A DNA stretch of 64,000 nt from Bradyrhizobium sp. CB1717 (lineage in GTDB: Bacteria; Pseudomonadota; Alphaproteobacteria; Rhizobiales; Xanthobacteraceae): assembly GCF_029714325.1 (NCBI RefSeq), contig NZ_CP121666.1, forward strand, positions 434,001-498,000, in the 5' to 3' direction. The position numbers were made by a program, and so were the translations under genes. Below, piece by piece: positions 1 to 10,719 of this stretch. A model generated the notes under the pieces. The model was not told the origin of the DNA. It saw only the letters and a program-made list of their open reading frames with translations, and did no database searches. The first letter of the stretch is position 1. Each line of letters begins with the position of its first letter.

Positions 1-302
1 ATCACGAACACCATCGCGAGCGGCGCGAGCATGAACAGCCACTTCAGGGGGCTGACGAACATCGCGTAGCCGAACGGCGTCAGGAACAGCTTGCCGACGC
101 GGACGGCGTCCGCCGTCGGGACGTCGGTCACGGCGGCCATGTAGACGCCGAGCGCGGCAAGGCCCGTGATGGCGAGGCCAATGCTCATGTAATTGTAGAT
201 GCGCAGCATATAAGCGCGCAGGCCGGCATCGACCGTCGCGGCGTCGACACGCCCGGCGGCCCTGCCGAAAGGAGAAGCGTAGTTACGGTCTAGGTCCGAC
301 AT
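1..302 (-). CDS. Bax inhibitor-1/YccA family membrane protein (partial, N-terminus)
   Basis: Only the first 100 or so codons are in the window; the gene runs off the left edge. The ATG at 302 (minus strand) opens MSDLDRNYAS, followed by a basic/polar stretch, LRAYMLRIYNYMSIGLAITG and then hydrophobic membrane segments. The RxYM..VYNYM-type opening followed by a first membrane helix is characteristic of the BI-1/YccA (TMBIM) family of inner-membrane proteins, which have about seven helices and are linked to FtsH interaction or ion leak in other bacteria. Function here is inferred from family only. The 269-base gap to the next gene should hold its promoter. Confidence 0.75.
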   Translation of the reverse strand, partial: MSDLDRNYASPFGRAAGRVDAATVDAGLRAYMLRIYNYMSIGLAITGLAALGVYMAAVTDVPTADAVRVGKLFLTPFGYAMFVSPLKWLFMLAPLAMVFV

Positions 303-571
303 GGTCGAATTCCCGTTGGTTGGCCGGTCCGGCACGAGGGTCGCCATGCCGCCGGTTCGTCAAACTCTATCTCGGATACCGCTGCCTGCCGACTAAATTT
401 TGGCTAACAATCGGGGCTCCGAACCCATTCGATATGTGGGAAACTAACACATTCGCTGCAACCGTCCACGCGCGGCTGAATGTCGCCCTTGGCTGCAATC
501 CAGACGGGCGGGCGTGGTTAATCGCAGGAATCGTGCGATTTCGCTACCGCACGGCTGCCCGCTACCATTTG

Positions 572-3142
572 TCACAAATTCCGCAACACCGTGGCGGGCT
601 TTTTGTTCAACGCCAGCAGCGTGCCGGCGAGCCCGAGCCCGACCGTGACGATCAGGGCGGCCACCACCACGCCGGCCGCGCTGCCGGCCTGCCAGACGAA
701 GCTGAGCGTCATCAGCCGCGTCACGATCATCCAGGCCGCGATGCTGCCGGCGATCACGCCGAACACGGCGGTGGCGAGCCCGATCAGGAGGTATTCGAGC
801 GCATAGGCGCCGAGCAGCCGCAGCCGCGTCGCGCCCAGGGTCTTAAGGATTACCGCATCATAGACCCGGTGACGGTGGCCGGCGGCGAGCGCCCCGCCCA
901 GCACCAGGATCGCCGAGATCAGGGTCACCGCGCTGGCGCCGCGGATCGCCAGCGCCAGATTGGTCACGACCGAGCCGACCGTCTCCATCACCTCGCGCAC
1001 GCGCACGCTCGTCACCATGGGGTAGGCGTCGGCCACCTGCTTGATGATCTTGCCGTCGCCGGCGGCATCGCCGCCCGTCTCCGTCAGCGTCGCGATATGG
1101 GTGTGGGGCGCGCCCTTGAACGCGTTGGGCGAGAACACCAGCACGAAATTGATGCCCATCCCCTGCCAGTCGATGTTGCGCAGATTGCTGATCTTCGCCG
1201 GGATGTCGCGGCCGAGCACGTTGACCACCACCTCGTCGCCGAGCTTGAGGCCGAGCCCGTCGGCGATCTTCTTCTCCATCGAGACCAGCGGCGGGCCGGC
1301 ATAGTCCGCGCTCCACCACTCGCCCTCGACCACCTTGGACCCCTTCGGCATCTCGGCCGTGTAGGTCAGGCCGCGGTCGCTCTGCAGCACCCATTCGGAA
1401 TCGGTGGTGGGCTTGAGCTCCTCGGCGCGCACGCCGCGCGCGGCGACGATGCGCCCGCGCAGCATCGGCACGTCCTCGACCTTCGCGCTAGGGGCGATCT
1501 GGCGCAGATAGACGTCGAATTGCTCGGCCTGCGTGCTCGGGATGTCGATGAAGAAGAACGACGGAGCGCGGTCGGGCAGCGCCGCGAGGAACTGCCGGCG
1601 CAGATTGCCGTCAATCTGGGTGATGGTGACGAGCACGGCGAGCCCAAGGCCCAGCGACAGCACGACCGAGGGCGTCAACGCGCCCGGCCGGTGGATGTTG
1701 GCGATCGCAAGCCGCAGCATCGGCAGCCGCGACCGCGGCAACCGCCGCGCGACTGTCATCAGCAGGGCGGCGATGCCGCGCAGCAGGGCGAACACGACGA
1801 CGGAGGAGGCCACGAACACCGCGGCGATGCGCTTGTCGAAGGAGAGCCCGATCACGACCGCGACGAGGAGGGCGATCACGACGCCCATGAACACGAGATA
1901 GCCGAGGCGCGGCCGGTGCCATTCGGAGCTGATGGTGTCGCGGAACAGCGCCGCCACCGGCACGTCGTGCACGCGCCCGAGCGGCCACAGGCCGAAGGCG
2001 AGCGCGGTCAGCAGGCCATAGACGAAGGACAGTGCGAGCTCGTCGGCATGCACGGCCGGCACCACCGGCAGCGGCAGCAGTTTTCCGAACAGCCCGACGA
2101 TGGCGAAGGGCATGGCGGCGCCGAGCGCGAGGCCAATCACCGAGCCGATCGCGGCGAGCAGGAGAACCTGCGCCAGATAAATCCCGAACACATCGCGGCC
2201 CGTGGCGCCGACGGCCTTGAAGGCCGCGATCACCTCGAGCTTGCGGTCGATATGGCTCTTGACGGCGTTGGCGACGCCGACGCCGCCGACCAGCAGCGCG
2301 GCGAGGCCGACCAGCGTCAGGAACTGGGTGAAGCGGCTGATGTTGCGCTCCAGCTGCGGCGAGGCGTTGGAACGGCTGCGGATCTCCCAGCCGGCCTGCG
2401 GCGCCGCATTACGCGCGTCCGCGATGAAGGCTTCGGTGGCGCGCTCGTTGTTGGCGCTGTCGGGCAGCTTCACCCGGTACACCCAGCGCACCAGGCTGCC
2501 GGGCTGGATCAGCCCGGTGGCGCGCAAGGCCTCCTCGCTGATCAGGAAGCGCGGGCCGAAGCCGATGCCGCCGGCGAGCTTGTCCGGCTCGGCCTCGACG
2601 GTCGAGCGGATCTGGAAGGTCGCAGATCCAATGGTGACGCGATCGCCGGTCTTCAGCGAGAGCCGCGCCAGCAGCGTCGGATCGGCGGCGGCGCCGAACG
2701 CGCCGTCGCGCATCGCGAGCAGGTCGGCCATCGGCAGTGGTGGCGCCAGCGTCAGCTGTCCCAGCATCGGGTAGGTGTCGTCGACGGCCTTCATCTCGAC
2801 CAGTGCGAGCTTGCCATCGGCCGAGCGCGCCATGCCGCGCAGCGTTGCGGCGGTCGAGACGGTGCCGCGCGAGCGCAGGAAGGCGACCTCGTCGGGCTTG
2901 GCCTCGCGCTGGAACAGCACGAACGACACGTCGCCGCCGAGCAGCGTGCGGCCTTCGCGGGCGAGCCCGTCGGACAGGCTCGCCGAGACCGAGCCGACGC
3001 CGGCGATCGCCATCACGCCGAGCGCGATGCAGGCGATGAAGACGTAGAAGCCGCGCAGGCCGCCGCGCAATTCGCGCAGCGCGTAGCGCAGCGACAGTGC
3101 GACGGCGTTCGGCTTCGCGAACGGTTCGGCAGCAGCGCTCAT
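572..3142 (-). CDS. ABC transporter permease, FtsX/MacB-like (YbbP type)
   Basis: An 856-residue inner-membrane permease with the two-FtsX-domain layout of YbbP-like proteins. It has an N-terminal membrane helix (FYVFIACIALGVMAIAGVG), a large periplasmic MacB-PCD-like region, a first FtsX block of three helices near residues 270-385, extra central helices, a second periplasmic region, and a last FtsX block near residues 740-850. Its ATG overlaps the stop of the upstream ATPase gene by four bases (ATGA), so the two are translationally coupled and form one exporter. The family is thought to export or extract hydrophobic molecules or lipoproteins; the substrate is unknown. Position next to a TesA-like esterase matches the tesA-ybbA-ybbP arrangement known from enterobacteria. 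Confidence 0.88.
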   Translation of the reverse strand: MSAAAEPFAKPNAVALSLRYALRELRGGLRGFYVFIACIALGVMAIAGVGSVSASLSDGLAREGRTLLGGDVSFVLFQREAKPDEVAFLRSRGTVSTAATLRGMARSADGKLALVEMKAVDDTYPMLGQLTLAPPLPMADLLAMRDGAFGAAADPTLLARLSLKTGDRVTIGSATFQIRSTVEAEPDKLAGGIGFGPRFLISEEALRATGLIQPGSLVRWVYRVKLPDSANNERATEAFIADARNAAPQAGWEIRSRSNASPQLERNISRFTQFLTLVGLAALLVGGVGVANAVKSHIDRKLEVIAAFKAVGATGRDVFGIYLAQVLLLAAIGSVIGLALGAAMPFAIVGLFGKLLPLPVVPAVHADELALSFVYGLLTALAFGLWPLGRVHDVPVAALFRDTISSEWHRPRLGYLVFMGVVIALLVAVVIGLSFDKRIAAVFVASSVVVFALLRGIAALLMTVARRLPRSRLPMLRLAIANIHRPGALTPSVVLSLGLGLAVLVTITQIDGNLRRQFLAALPDRAPSFFFIDIPSTQAEQFDVYLRQIAPSAKVEDVPMLRGRIVAARGVRAEELKPTTDSEWVLQSDRGLTYTAEMPKGSKVVEGEWWSADYAGPPLVSMEKKIADGLGLKLGDEVVVNVLGRDIPAKISNLRNIDWQGMGINFVLVFSPNAFKGAPHTHIATLTETGGDAAGDGKIIKQVADAYPMVTSVRVREVMETVGSVVTNLALAIRGASAVTLISAILVLGGALAAGHRHRVYDAVILKTLGATRLRLLGAYALEYLLIGLATAVFGVIAGSIAAWMIVTRLMTLSFVWQAGSAAGVVVAALIVTVGLGLAGTLLALNKKPATVLRNL

Positions 3143-3855
3143 GCGGGCGCAGACTGCGTATCGATGCGCCCGGAGCGCAGACGGATGACGCGATCGCAGC
3201 GATGCGCCAGCGAGGAATCGTGCGTCACCAGCACCAAGGTCATGCCGCGCTCGGCATGCTTGGTGAAGAGCAGGTCGACGATCTGCTTTCCGGTGGCCTC
3301 ATCGAGATTGCCGGTCGGCTCGTCGGCGACGAGGATGGCGGGATCGGGCGCCAGCGCGCGCGCAAGCGCAACGCGCTGCTGCTCGCCGCCGGAGAGCTGC
3401 GTCGGATAATGATGCAGGCGATCGCCGAGGCCGACCGATCGCAGCTCCTCTGCCGCGCGCTTGGCGGCGTCGGGATTGCCGGCAAGCTCGAGCGGCACGG
3501 CGACGTTCTCCAGCGCCGTCATGGTCGGGATCAGATGGAAGGACTGGAAGACGATGCCGACCTGGCGGCCGCGGAAGCGGGCTAGCGCGTCCTCGTCGAG
3601 GGCATTGAAAGGCGTGCCATTGACCACCACCTCTCCGCTATCAGGACGCTCCAGCCCAGCCATCACCATCAGCAGCGTGGATTTGCCCGAGCCTGACGGG
3701 CCGATCAGGCCGATCGTCTCGCCCGAGGCGACGCGCAGGCTGATATCCTTGAGGATGTGAACGCGTGCCGCGCCCGTGCCCAATGAGAGATTGACGTTGG
3801 AGATGGCGATGGTGTCCATCGCGGTCGTGGCGAGCGAAGAGGAATAGGTGTCCAT
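3139..3855 (-). CDS. ABC transporter ATP-binding protein (YbbA/LolD type)
   Basis: Cytoplasmic ATPase partner of the overlapping permease. Visible motifs in order: Walker [13 protein letters not shown]-loop VFQSFHLIP, signature [15 protein letters not shown], Walker [14 protein letters not shown] and switch histidine LVTHDSSLA. These are typical of the MacB/LolD/YbbA subfamily. The start is chosen at ATG 3855 (MDTYSSS); a TTG at 3873 and an ATG at 3819 are alternatives, none with a strong ribosome-binding site. It is transcribed away from the esterase gene, and the two 5' ends nearly touch or overlap, so the divergent promoters must lie inside coding sequence. Confidence 0.88.
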   Translation of the reverse strand: MDTYSSSLATTAMDTIAISNVNLSLGTGAARVHILKDISLRVASGETIGLIGPSGSGKSTLLMVMAGLERPDSGEVVVNGTPFNALDEDALARFRGRQVGIVFQSFHLIPTMTALENVAVPLELAGNPDAAKRAAEELRSVGLGDRLHHYPTQLSGGEQQRVALARALAPDPAILVADEPTGNLDEATGKQIVDLLFTKHAERGMTLVLVTHDSSLAHRCDRVIRLRSGRIDTQSAPA

Positions 3856-4546
3856 GGTCCGGTCATATGGCAACTCCGATAGCGCGGTCGAGAGGCGTTA
3901 CGGATTGTTCATGCACATAGCCGTGTTGATGCTCGTCTTGATGACAATTGCGAACCCGGCTTGGGCGGACGCGACAAAGCCGGTCAAGCTTGTCGTTCTC
4001 GGCGATTCCTTGAGCGCGGGCCTTGGCCTCCCGGCCCAGGAGGCGTTCCCCCAAAAACTCCAAAAAGCCTTGCAGGCCAAAGGCATAGCGGTCGACATGA
4101 CCAATGCCGGCGTGTCCGGCGACACCACCTCCGGCGGCCGCGACCGGCTCGACTGGTCTGTGCCTGACGGAACCGACGGCGTCATCGTCGAGCTCGGCGC
4201 CAACGACGCGCTGCGCGGCATCGATCCCGCCCTGACGCGCACGGCGCTGACCGACATCGTGCAGCGGCTCAAGGCGCGGAAGATTCCAGTGATGCTGTGC
4301 GGCATGCTGGCGCCGCCGAATTACGGCGCCGACTACGCGGCGCGCTTCAATTCGATCTATCCGGATCTGGCCAAGCAATTCGGCGTGCCGCTCTATCCGT
4401 TCTTCCTCGAGGGCGTTGCGGCCGACGCCAAGCTCAACCAGGCCGACGGCATCCATCCGACCGCGGCCGGCGTCGACATCATCGTCGGCAACATCATGCC
4501 CACGGTGGAGGCATTCATTGGCACGATAACCGAGCAACGGCGTTGA
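3848..4546 (+). CDS. tesA: SGNH/GDSL arylesterase, TesA-like, exported
   Basis: GDSL-family esterase/lysophospholipase. Block I is VVLGDSLSAGLG (nucleophile Ser), block III is GANDALRG and block V is DGIHPTAAG (catalytic Asp/His). A signal peptide (MHIAVLMLVLMTIANPAWA) precedes DATKP, so the mature enzyme is periplasmic. The start is uncertain: GTG 3848 and ATG 3854 give a longer n-region, while ATG 3911 begins directly at the signal peptide. The gene is divergent from the ybbA-type ATPase gene and overlaps its 5' end if the upstream starts are used. Length (about 210-232 residues) is normal for the family. Confidence 0.88.
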   Translation: MSMVRSYGNSDSAVERRYGLFMHIAVLMLVLMTIANPAWADATKPVKLVVLGDSLSAGLGLPAQEAFPQKLQKALQAKGIAVDMTNAGVSGDTTSGGRDRLDWSVPDGTDGVIVELGANDALRGIDPALTRTALTDIVQRLKARKIPVMLCGMLAPPNYGADYAARFNSIYPDLAKQFGVPLYPFFLEGVAADAKLNQADGIHPTAAGVDIIVGNIMPTVEAFIGTITEQRR

Positions 4547-4718
4547 AAAGCAGGCAACGCTAACCCTAATTCCCAGGGTTTTCACGGGGTGGGCCGCGCG
4601 ATGCTTCGCAGAGTCACACAACTGCGATAGGAATCAGGGTACCGGTGATTCGTCGCCGGCTCTAATTTGGATATGGTTCTGCTTCAGGGCTGTACCCAAG
4701 CATCGGGAGTGCGAAACG

Positions 4719-5255
4719 ATGCCGCGTTTGTTCACTGGTCTGGAAATTCCGGCCGAGATCGGCCAGTCGCTTTCCAATCTCAGGGGCGGCCTTCCCGGCG
4801 CCCGGTGGATCGATCCCGAAAATTATCACGTCACCCTGCGCTTCATCGGCGACATCGACGGCCTCTACGCCAACGAGATCGCCTCGATGCTGTTTCGCGT
4901 CGACCGCAAGCCGTTCGAGGTGAAGGTGCAGGGGCTGACCAGTTTTGGCGGCCGCAAACCGAGGGCGGTCGTTGCGACGATTGCACCGAGCAAGCCGCTG
5001 ATGGAATTGCAGGCCGAGCTCGAGCGCATGATGCAGCGGATCGGTCTCGACCCCGAGGGACGCAAGTTCATCCCGCATGTGACGCTGGCGCGCTTGCACG
5101 ACGCTTCCGACCGCGACGTCGCCGACTATCTGTCGCTGCGCGGCTATTTTCCAAGCAAGGCGTTCATGGCCGAACGCTTCGTGCTGTTCTCCTCGCGCGC
5201 ATCGACGGGCGGCGGCCCCTATGTCGTCGAGGACGCCTACGAGCTGTGTGAGTAG
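4719..5255 (+). CDS. thpR: RNA 2',3'-cyclic phosphodiesterase
   Basis: A 178-residue 2H phosphoesterase of the ThpR/LigT family, which opens 2',3'-cyclic phosphates on RNA ends to 2'-phosphates. Both catalytic HxTx motifs are present: H37-V-T-L in NYHVTLRFIGD and H120-V-T-L in IPHVTLARL. The MPRLFTGLEIP opening is typical. It stands alone on the plus strand with about 170 bases of non-coding sequence before it. Confidence 0.9.
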   Translation: MPRLFTGLEIPAEIGQSLSNLRGGLPGARWIDPENYHVTLRFIGDIDGLYANEIASMLFRVDRKPFEVKVQGLTSFGGRKPRAVVATIAPSKPLMELQAELERMMQRIGLDPEGRKFIPHVTLARLHDASDRDVADYLSLRGYFPSKAFMAERFVLFSSRASTGGGPYVVEDAYELCE

Positions 5256-5264
5256 CTCCGCTCT

Positions 5265-5372
5265 CGTGCCCCGGCCGTAGAGCCGGGGCGCAGCGTTCCG
5301 CGATGAACGAAATAGTGGGTCCCGGCTCTGCGCAGCAGCGTTACGCGCTGCAGCGCGTCCGGGACACGAAAG
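5265..5372. repeat. Intergenic palindromic repeat (CCGGCCGTAGAGCCGGGG type)
   Basis: The gap between thpR and zapE holds a hairpin of the form ccccggc...gccgggg followed by a second region ending gtccgggacacgaaag. This is the style of intergenic palindromic element scattered through Bradyrhizobium-like genomes. No ORF or promoter is evident. Confidence 0.5.
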
Positions 5373-5434
5373 CGCATAGCTCTGACCTCATTTCACGGCT
5401 TGCAATTTCCGCCCATCTCTGGCCGTAAGGGGCC

Positions 5435-6622
5435 ATGCTCTCCACCCAAAATTCCTCATTCCGCGAGGCATACCAGGCCGAGATCGCGTCCGGCGCGATC
5501 GAGCCGGATGCCGCGCAGGCCGAGGTCGCCGAGGCCTATGCGGCGCTCGACCAGCGGCTCGCAAGTTACAAGCCCGCGCGCAAGCAAGGGCTGCTCAGCC
5601 GCCTGTTCAGCAGCAGCGACAAGGACGACGCGCCGCGCGGGCTCTACATCCATGGCGAGGTCGGCCGCGGCAAGACCATGCTGATGGATCTGTTCTTTCA
5701 GCACTCTAGCGTCGAGCACAAGCGCCGCGCGCATTTCCACGAATTCATGGCGGATGTGCATGAGCGCATCTACGACTATCGCCAGGGCATCGCGCGCGGC
5801 GAGATCGCCGACGGCGACGTCATCGCGCTGACGGCGACGGCGATCTTCGAGGAGAGCTGGCTGCTCTGCTTCGACGAATTCCACGTCACCGACATCGCGG
5901 ACGCGATGATCCTGGGACGCCTGTTCGCAAAGCTGTTCGAGCTCGGCACCGTGGTGGTCGCGACCTCCAACGTTGCGCCCGACGATCTCTACAAGGGCGG
6001 CCTCAACCGCTCCCTGTTCCTGCCCTTCATCAAGCAGATCACCGACCACATGGACGTCGCGCGGCTCGACGCGCGCACCGACTTCCGGCTGGAGAAGCTG
6101 CAGGGCGTGCCGATGTGGCTGACGCCGGCCGATGGCGATGCGGATGCCGCGCTCGACCGCGCCTGGTCGAAAATGTCGGGCGGCGCCAAATGCAGGCCGC
6201 GCGACATCTCGATCAAGGGCCGCATCCTGCACGTGCCGTGCTCGGCGCACGGCGTGGCGCGGTTCTCCTTCGCCGATCTCTGCGAGAAGCCGCTCGGTGC
6301 ATCCGACTACCTCAGGCTGGCGCACGACTATCACACCATCCTGGTCGACCATATTCCAGTGATGGACTTCTCCCAGCGCAACGCTGCCAAGCGCTTCATC
6401 ACGCTGATCGATACGCTCTATGACAATGCCGTGAAGCTGATGGCCTCGGCCGACGCCAACCCGATCTCGCTCTACCTCGCCACCGAAGGCAACGAGGCCA
6501 TGGAGTTCAAGCGGACCGCATCACGCCTGATCGAGATGAGCTCGGAATCCTATCTGGCACTGCCTCACGGCCGCAAGGATTCCACCGCGAGCGGCTCCAC
6601 CAAGGGCCTGGTGGAGACTTAA
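5435..6622 (+). CDS. zapE: Cell division protein ZapE (AFG1-like ATPase)
   Basis: A 395-residue AFG1/ZapE P-loop ATPase. Walker A is GEVGRGKT (residues 74-81) and Walker B is LLCFDEFHVTD (D147/E148), with the family-typical continuation IADAMILGRLF. An RAHFHEFM segment lies between the two motifs, also a family hallmark. In E. coli ZapE binds FtsZ at the constricting ring and destabilises FtsZ polymers in an ATP-dependent way. In many alphaproteobacteria the gene lies just upstream of mdh and sucC, as here. Confidence 0.92.
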   Translation: MLSTQNSSFREAYQAEIASGAIEPDAAQAEVAEAYAALDQRLASYKPARKQGLLSRLFSSSDKDDAPRGLYIHGEVGRGKTMLMDLFFQHSSVEHKRRAHFHEFMADVHERIYDYRQGIARGEIADGDVIALTATAIFEESWLLCFDEFHVTDIADAMILGRLFAKLFELGTVVVATSNVAPDDLYKGGLNRSLFLPFIKQITDHMDVARLDARTDFRLEKLQGVPMWLTPADGDADAALDRAWSKMSGGAKCRPRDISIKGRILHVPCSAHGVARFSFADLCEKPLGASDYLRLAHDYHTILVDHIPVMDFSQRNAAKRFITLIDTLYDNAVKLMASADANPISLYLATEGNEAMEFKRTASRLIEMSSESYLALPHGRKDSTASGSTKGLVET

Positions 6623-6634
6623 GTCCTATCCGGT

Positions 6635-6677
6635 GTCATTCCGGGGCTCGCGACTCTCGTCGCGCCCCGGAATGACG
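6635..6677. repeat. Palindromic repeat GTCATTCCGGGGC...GCCCCGGAATGAC
   Basis: Near-perfect inverted repeat in the zapE-mdh gap: gtcattccggggc, a short spacer, then gcgccccggaatgacg. A related element occurs at 39241-39323 and a partial one near 31281-31320. It could act as a zapE terminator, but there is no T-run. Confidence 0.6.
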
Positions 6678-6732
6678 GGGCTGCCTGCCCCGCGCATCGC
6701 CAAGCCCGACAAATGGGCATCCACCGACTTGA

Positions 6733-7770
<1,038 letters not shown>

Positions 7771-7786
7771 GGCGCCAACAAGACCC

Positions 7787-7821
7787 CCGCCGAAGATCGA
7801 AAACCGGTCTTCGGCGGTTTC
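7787..7821 (+). terminator. Rho-independent-type terminator after mdh
   Basis: A 10-bp stem, ccgccgaaga (7787-7796) pairing with tcttcggcgg (7808-7817), has an 11-base loop and is followed by tttc. It lies 17 bases after the mdh stop. The T-run is short, so termination may be partial. Confidence 0.6.
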
Positions 7822-7980
7822 ACTTCCGGGACCCCGTTGCCGGGACGGGTTCCGGCTCGATAGTCCAGAGATCTCGTAGTCAAAGAATCCGGGTTGCAGT
7901 TCCTGTGGTATATGGTATGCCAGCCACAAGACTGAGGTGGGCCCAAGAGGTCACCGCCCGCGGGTTCAGGGAGCGACCAT

Positions 7981-9177
<1,197 letters not shown>

Positions 9178-9181
9178 GGCC

Positions 9182-9661
9182 ATGACCCAGGACCATCTCG
9201 CCGCATCATCTCCGCTCCCCGAGCACGCGCGCCTCGCCGCGTTCGCCGGCGAATGGGATGGTGAGGAGATGGTCTTCCCGTCGCGCTGGACGGCGGGCGG
9301 GCCGGCAACGTCGCACGTCGTCGCGCGCATGGACCTCAATGGATTTTATCTGATCCAGGACGCGGTCCAGATCCGCGACGGCAAGCAGAGCTTTGCCACC
9401 CACGGCCTCTTCACCTTCGACCGCGACGACCGGACCTACAAATTGTTCTGGTACGACTCGCTCGGTTACACGCCGCCCTCGCCCGCCTCCGGCGGTTGGG
9501 TCGGCCAGACCCTGACGCTGGTGCGCGGCTCGCTCCGCGGCAATGCGCGCCACGTCTACGAGATCCTCAATGAGGATTCCTACTCGTTGAAGATCCAGTT
9601 CTCGCCGGACGCGGAAGGCTGGGCTGACGTCCTCACCGGCGTCTACCGCCGCATCCACTGA
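9182..9661 (+). CDS. DUF1579-like protein between sucC and sucD
   Basis: A 159-residue soluble protein beginning only 4 bases after the sucC stop, so it is probably translated from the same mRNA. It resembles DUF1579-type proteins: LAAFAGEWDGEE, a run of beta strands (FYLIQDAVQIRDGKQ, THGLFTFDRDDRTYKLFWYDS) and a C-terminal YRRIH. The fold is probably a small lipocalin-like beta barrel. No catalytic motif is recognised and no signal peptide is seen. Function is unknown; the position hints at a role tied to succinyl-CoA metabolism but proves nothing. Confidence 0.75.
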   Translation: MTQDHLAASSPLPEHARLAAFAGEWDGEEMVFPSRWTAGGPATSHVVARMDLNGFYLIQDAVQIRDGKQSFATHGLFTFDRDDRTYKLFWYDSLGYTPPSPASGGWVGQTLTLVRGSLRGNARHVYEILNEDSYSLKIQFSPDAEGWADVLTGVYRRIH

Positions 9662-9697
9662 CCCCTTCACTCTGTTAGTTTCGCGAAAGCAGACCTC

Positions 9698-10582
9698 ATG
9701 TCCATCCTGATCGACAAGAACACCAAGGTCATCTGCCAGGGCTTCACCGGCAAGAACGGCACCTTCCACTCCGAGGCCGCGATCGCCTACGGCACCAAGA
9801 TGGTCGGCGGCACCTCGCCGGGCAAAGGCGGCTCGACGCATCTGGGCCTGCCGGTATTCGACACCGTGCGCGATGCGCGTGAGAAGACCGGCGCCGATGC
9901 CTCGGTGATCTACGTGCCGCCGCCGGGCGCGGCGGACGCGATCTGCGAAGCCATCGACGCCGAGATCCCGCTGATCGTCTGCATCACCGAGGGCATTCCC
10001 GTCATCGACATGGTCCGCGTGAAGCGTTCGCTGGCCGGCTCCAAGTCGCGCCTGATCGGGCCGAACTGCCCGGGCGTCATGACCGCCGGCGAGTGCAAGA
10101 TCGGCATCATGCCCGCCAACATCTTCAAGACCGGCTCGGTCGGCATCGTCTCCCGCTCGGGCACGCTGACCTATGAAGCCGTGTTCCAGACCTCCCAGGA
10201 AGGCCTCGGCCAGACCACCGCGGTCGGCATCGGCGGCGACCCGGTCAAGGGCACCGAATTCATCGACGTCCTCGAAATGCTCCTGGCCGACCCCAAGACC
10301 GAATCGATCATCATGATCGGCGAGATCGGCGGTTCCGCCGAGGAGGACGCCGCCCAGTTCCTCAAGGACGAGGCCAAGCGCGGCCGCAAGAAGCCGATGG
10401 TCGGCTTCATCGCCGGCGTCACCGCCCCTCCCGGCCGCCGCATGGGCCATGCCGGCGCGATCATCTCGGGCGGCAAGGGCGACGCCGGTTCCAAGACCGA
10501 GGCGATGAAATCGGCAGGGATTACAGTGTCCCCGTCGCCCGCCCGCCTCGGTCATACGCTTGCCGAAAAATTGAAGGGCTAA
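9698..10582 (+). CDS. sucD: Succinyl-CoA synthetase (ADP-forming), alpha subunit
   Basis: A 294-residue CoA-binding subunit. Visible: [21 protein letters not shown] at the N-terminus (CoA-binding fold), GGTSPGKGG, the IGPNCPGVM segment, and the phosphorylated active-site histidine in [16 protein letters not shown] near the C-terminus. It is the partner of SucC encoded upstream; the DUF1579-like gene separates them. Confidence 0.96.
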   Translation: MSILIDKNTKVICQGFTGKNGTFHSEAAIAYGTKMVGGTSPGKGGSTHLGLPVFDTVRDAREKTGADASVIYVPPPGAADAICEAIDAEIPLIVCITEGIPVIDMVRVKRSLAGSKSRLIGPNCPGVMTAGECKIGIMPANIFKTGSVGIVSRSGTLTYEAVFQTSQEGLGQTTAVGIGGDPVKGTEFIDVLEMLLADPKTESIIMIGEIGGSAEEDAAQFLKDEAKRGRKKPMVGFIAGVTAPPGRRMGHAGAIISGGKGDAGSKTEAMKSAGITVSPSPARLGHTLAEKLKG

Positions 10583-10719
10583 TTCACTTCTTCGTGCTTT
10601 TCCGGGCGAAGTTTCGCAGCAAATAGGGTAAAGGGTGCCTGTCGCGTCGAGCCCTGTCGGGGGAGCTCGGCGCCAGCGCCGTTTGTTATGCGCGAACCGA
10701 AATCGCCAGGAACTCAAGT

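Noticed and set aside
320..3409. A 1029-codon plus-strand ORF antisense to the ABC transporter genes
   Set aside because: Arg/His/Asp-rich shadow of the minus-strand permease and ATPase, with no domains.
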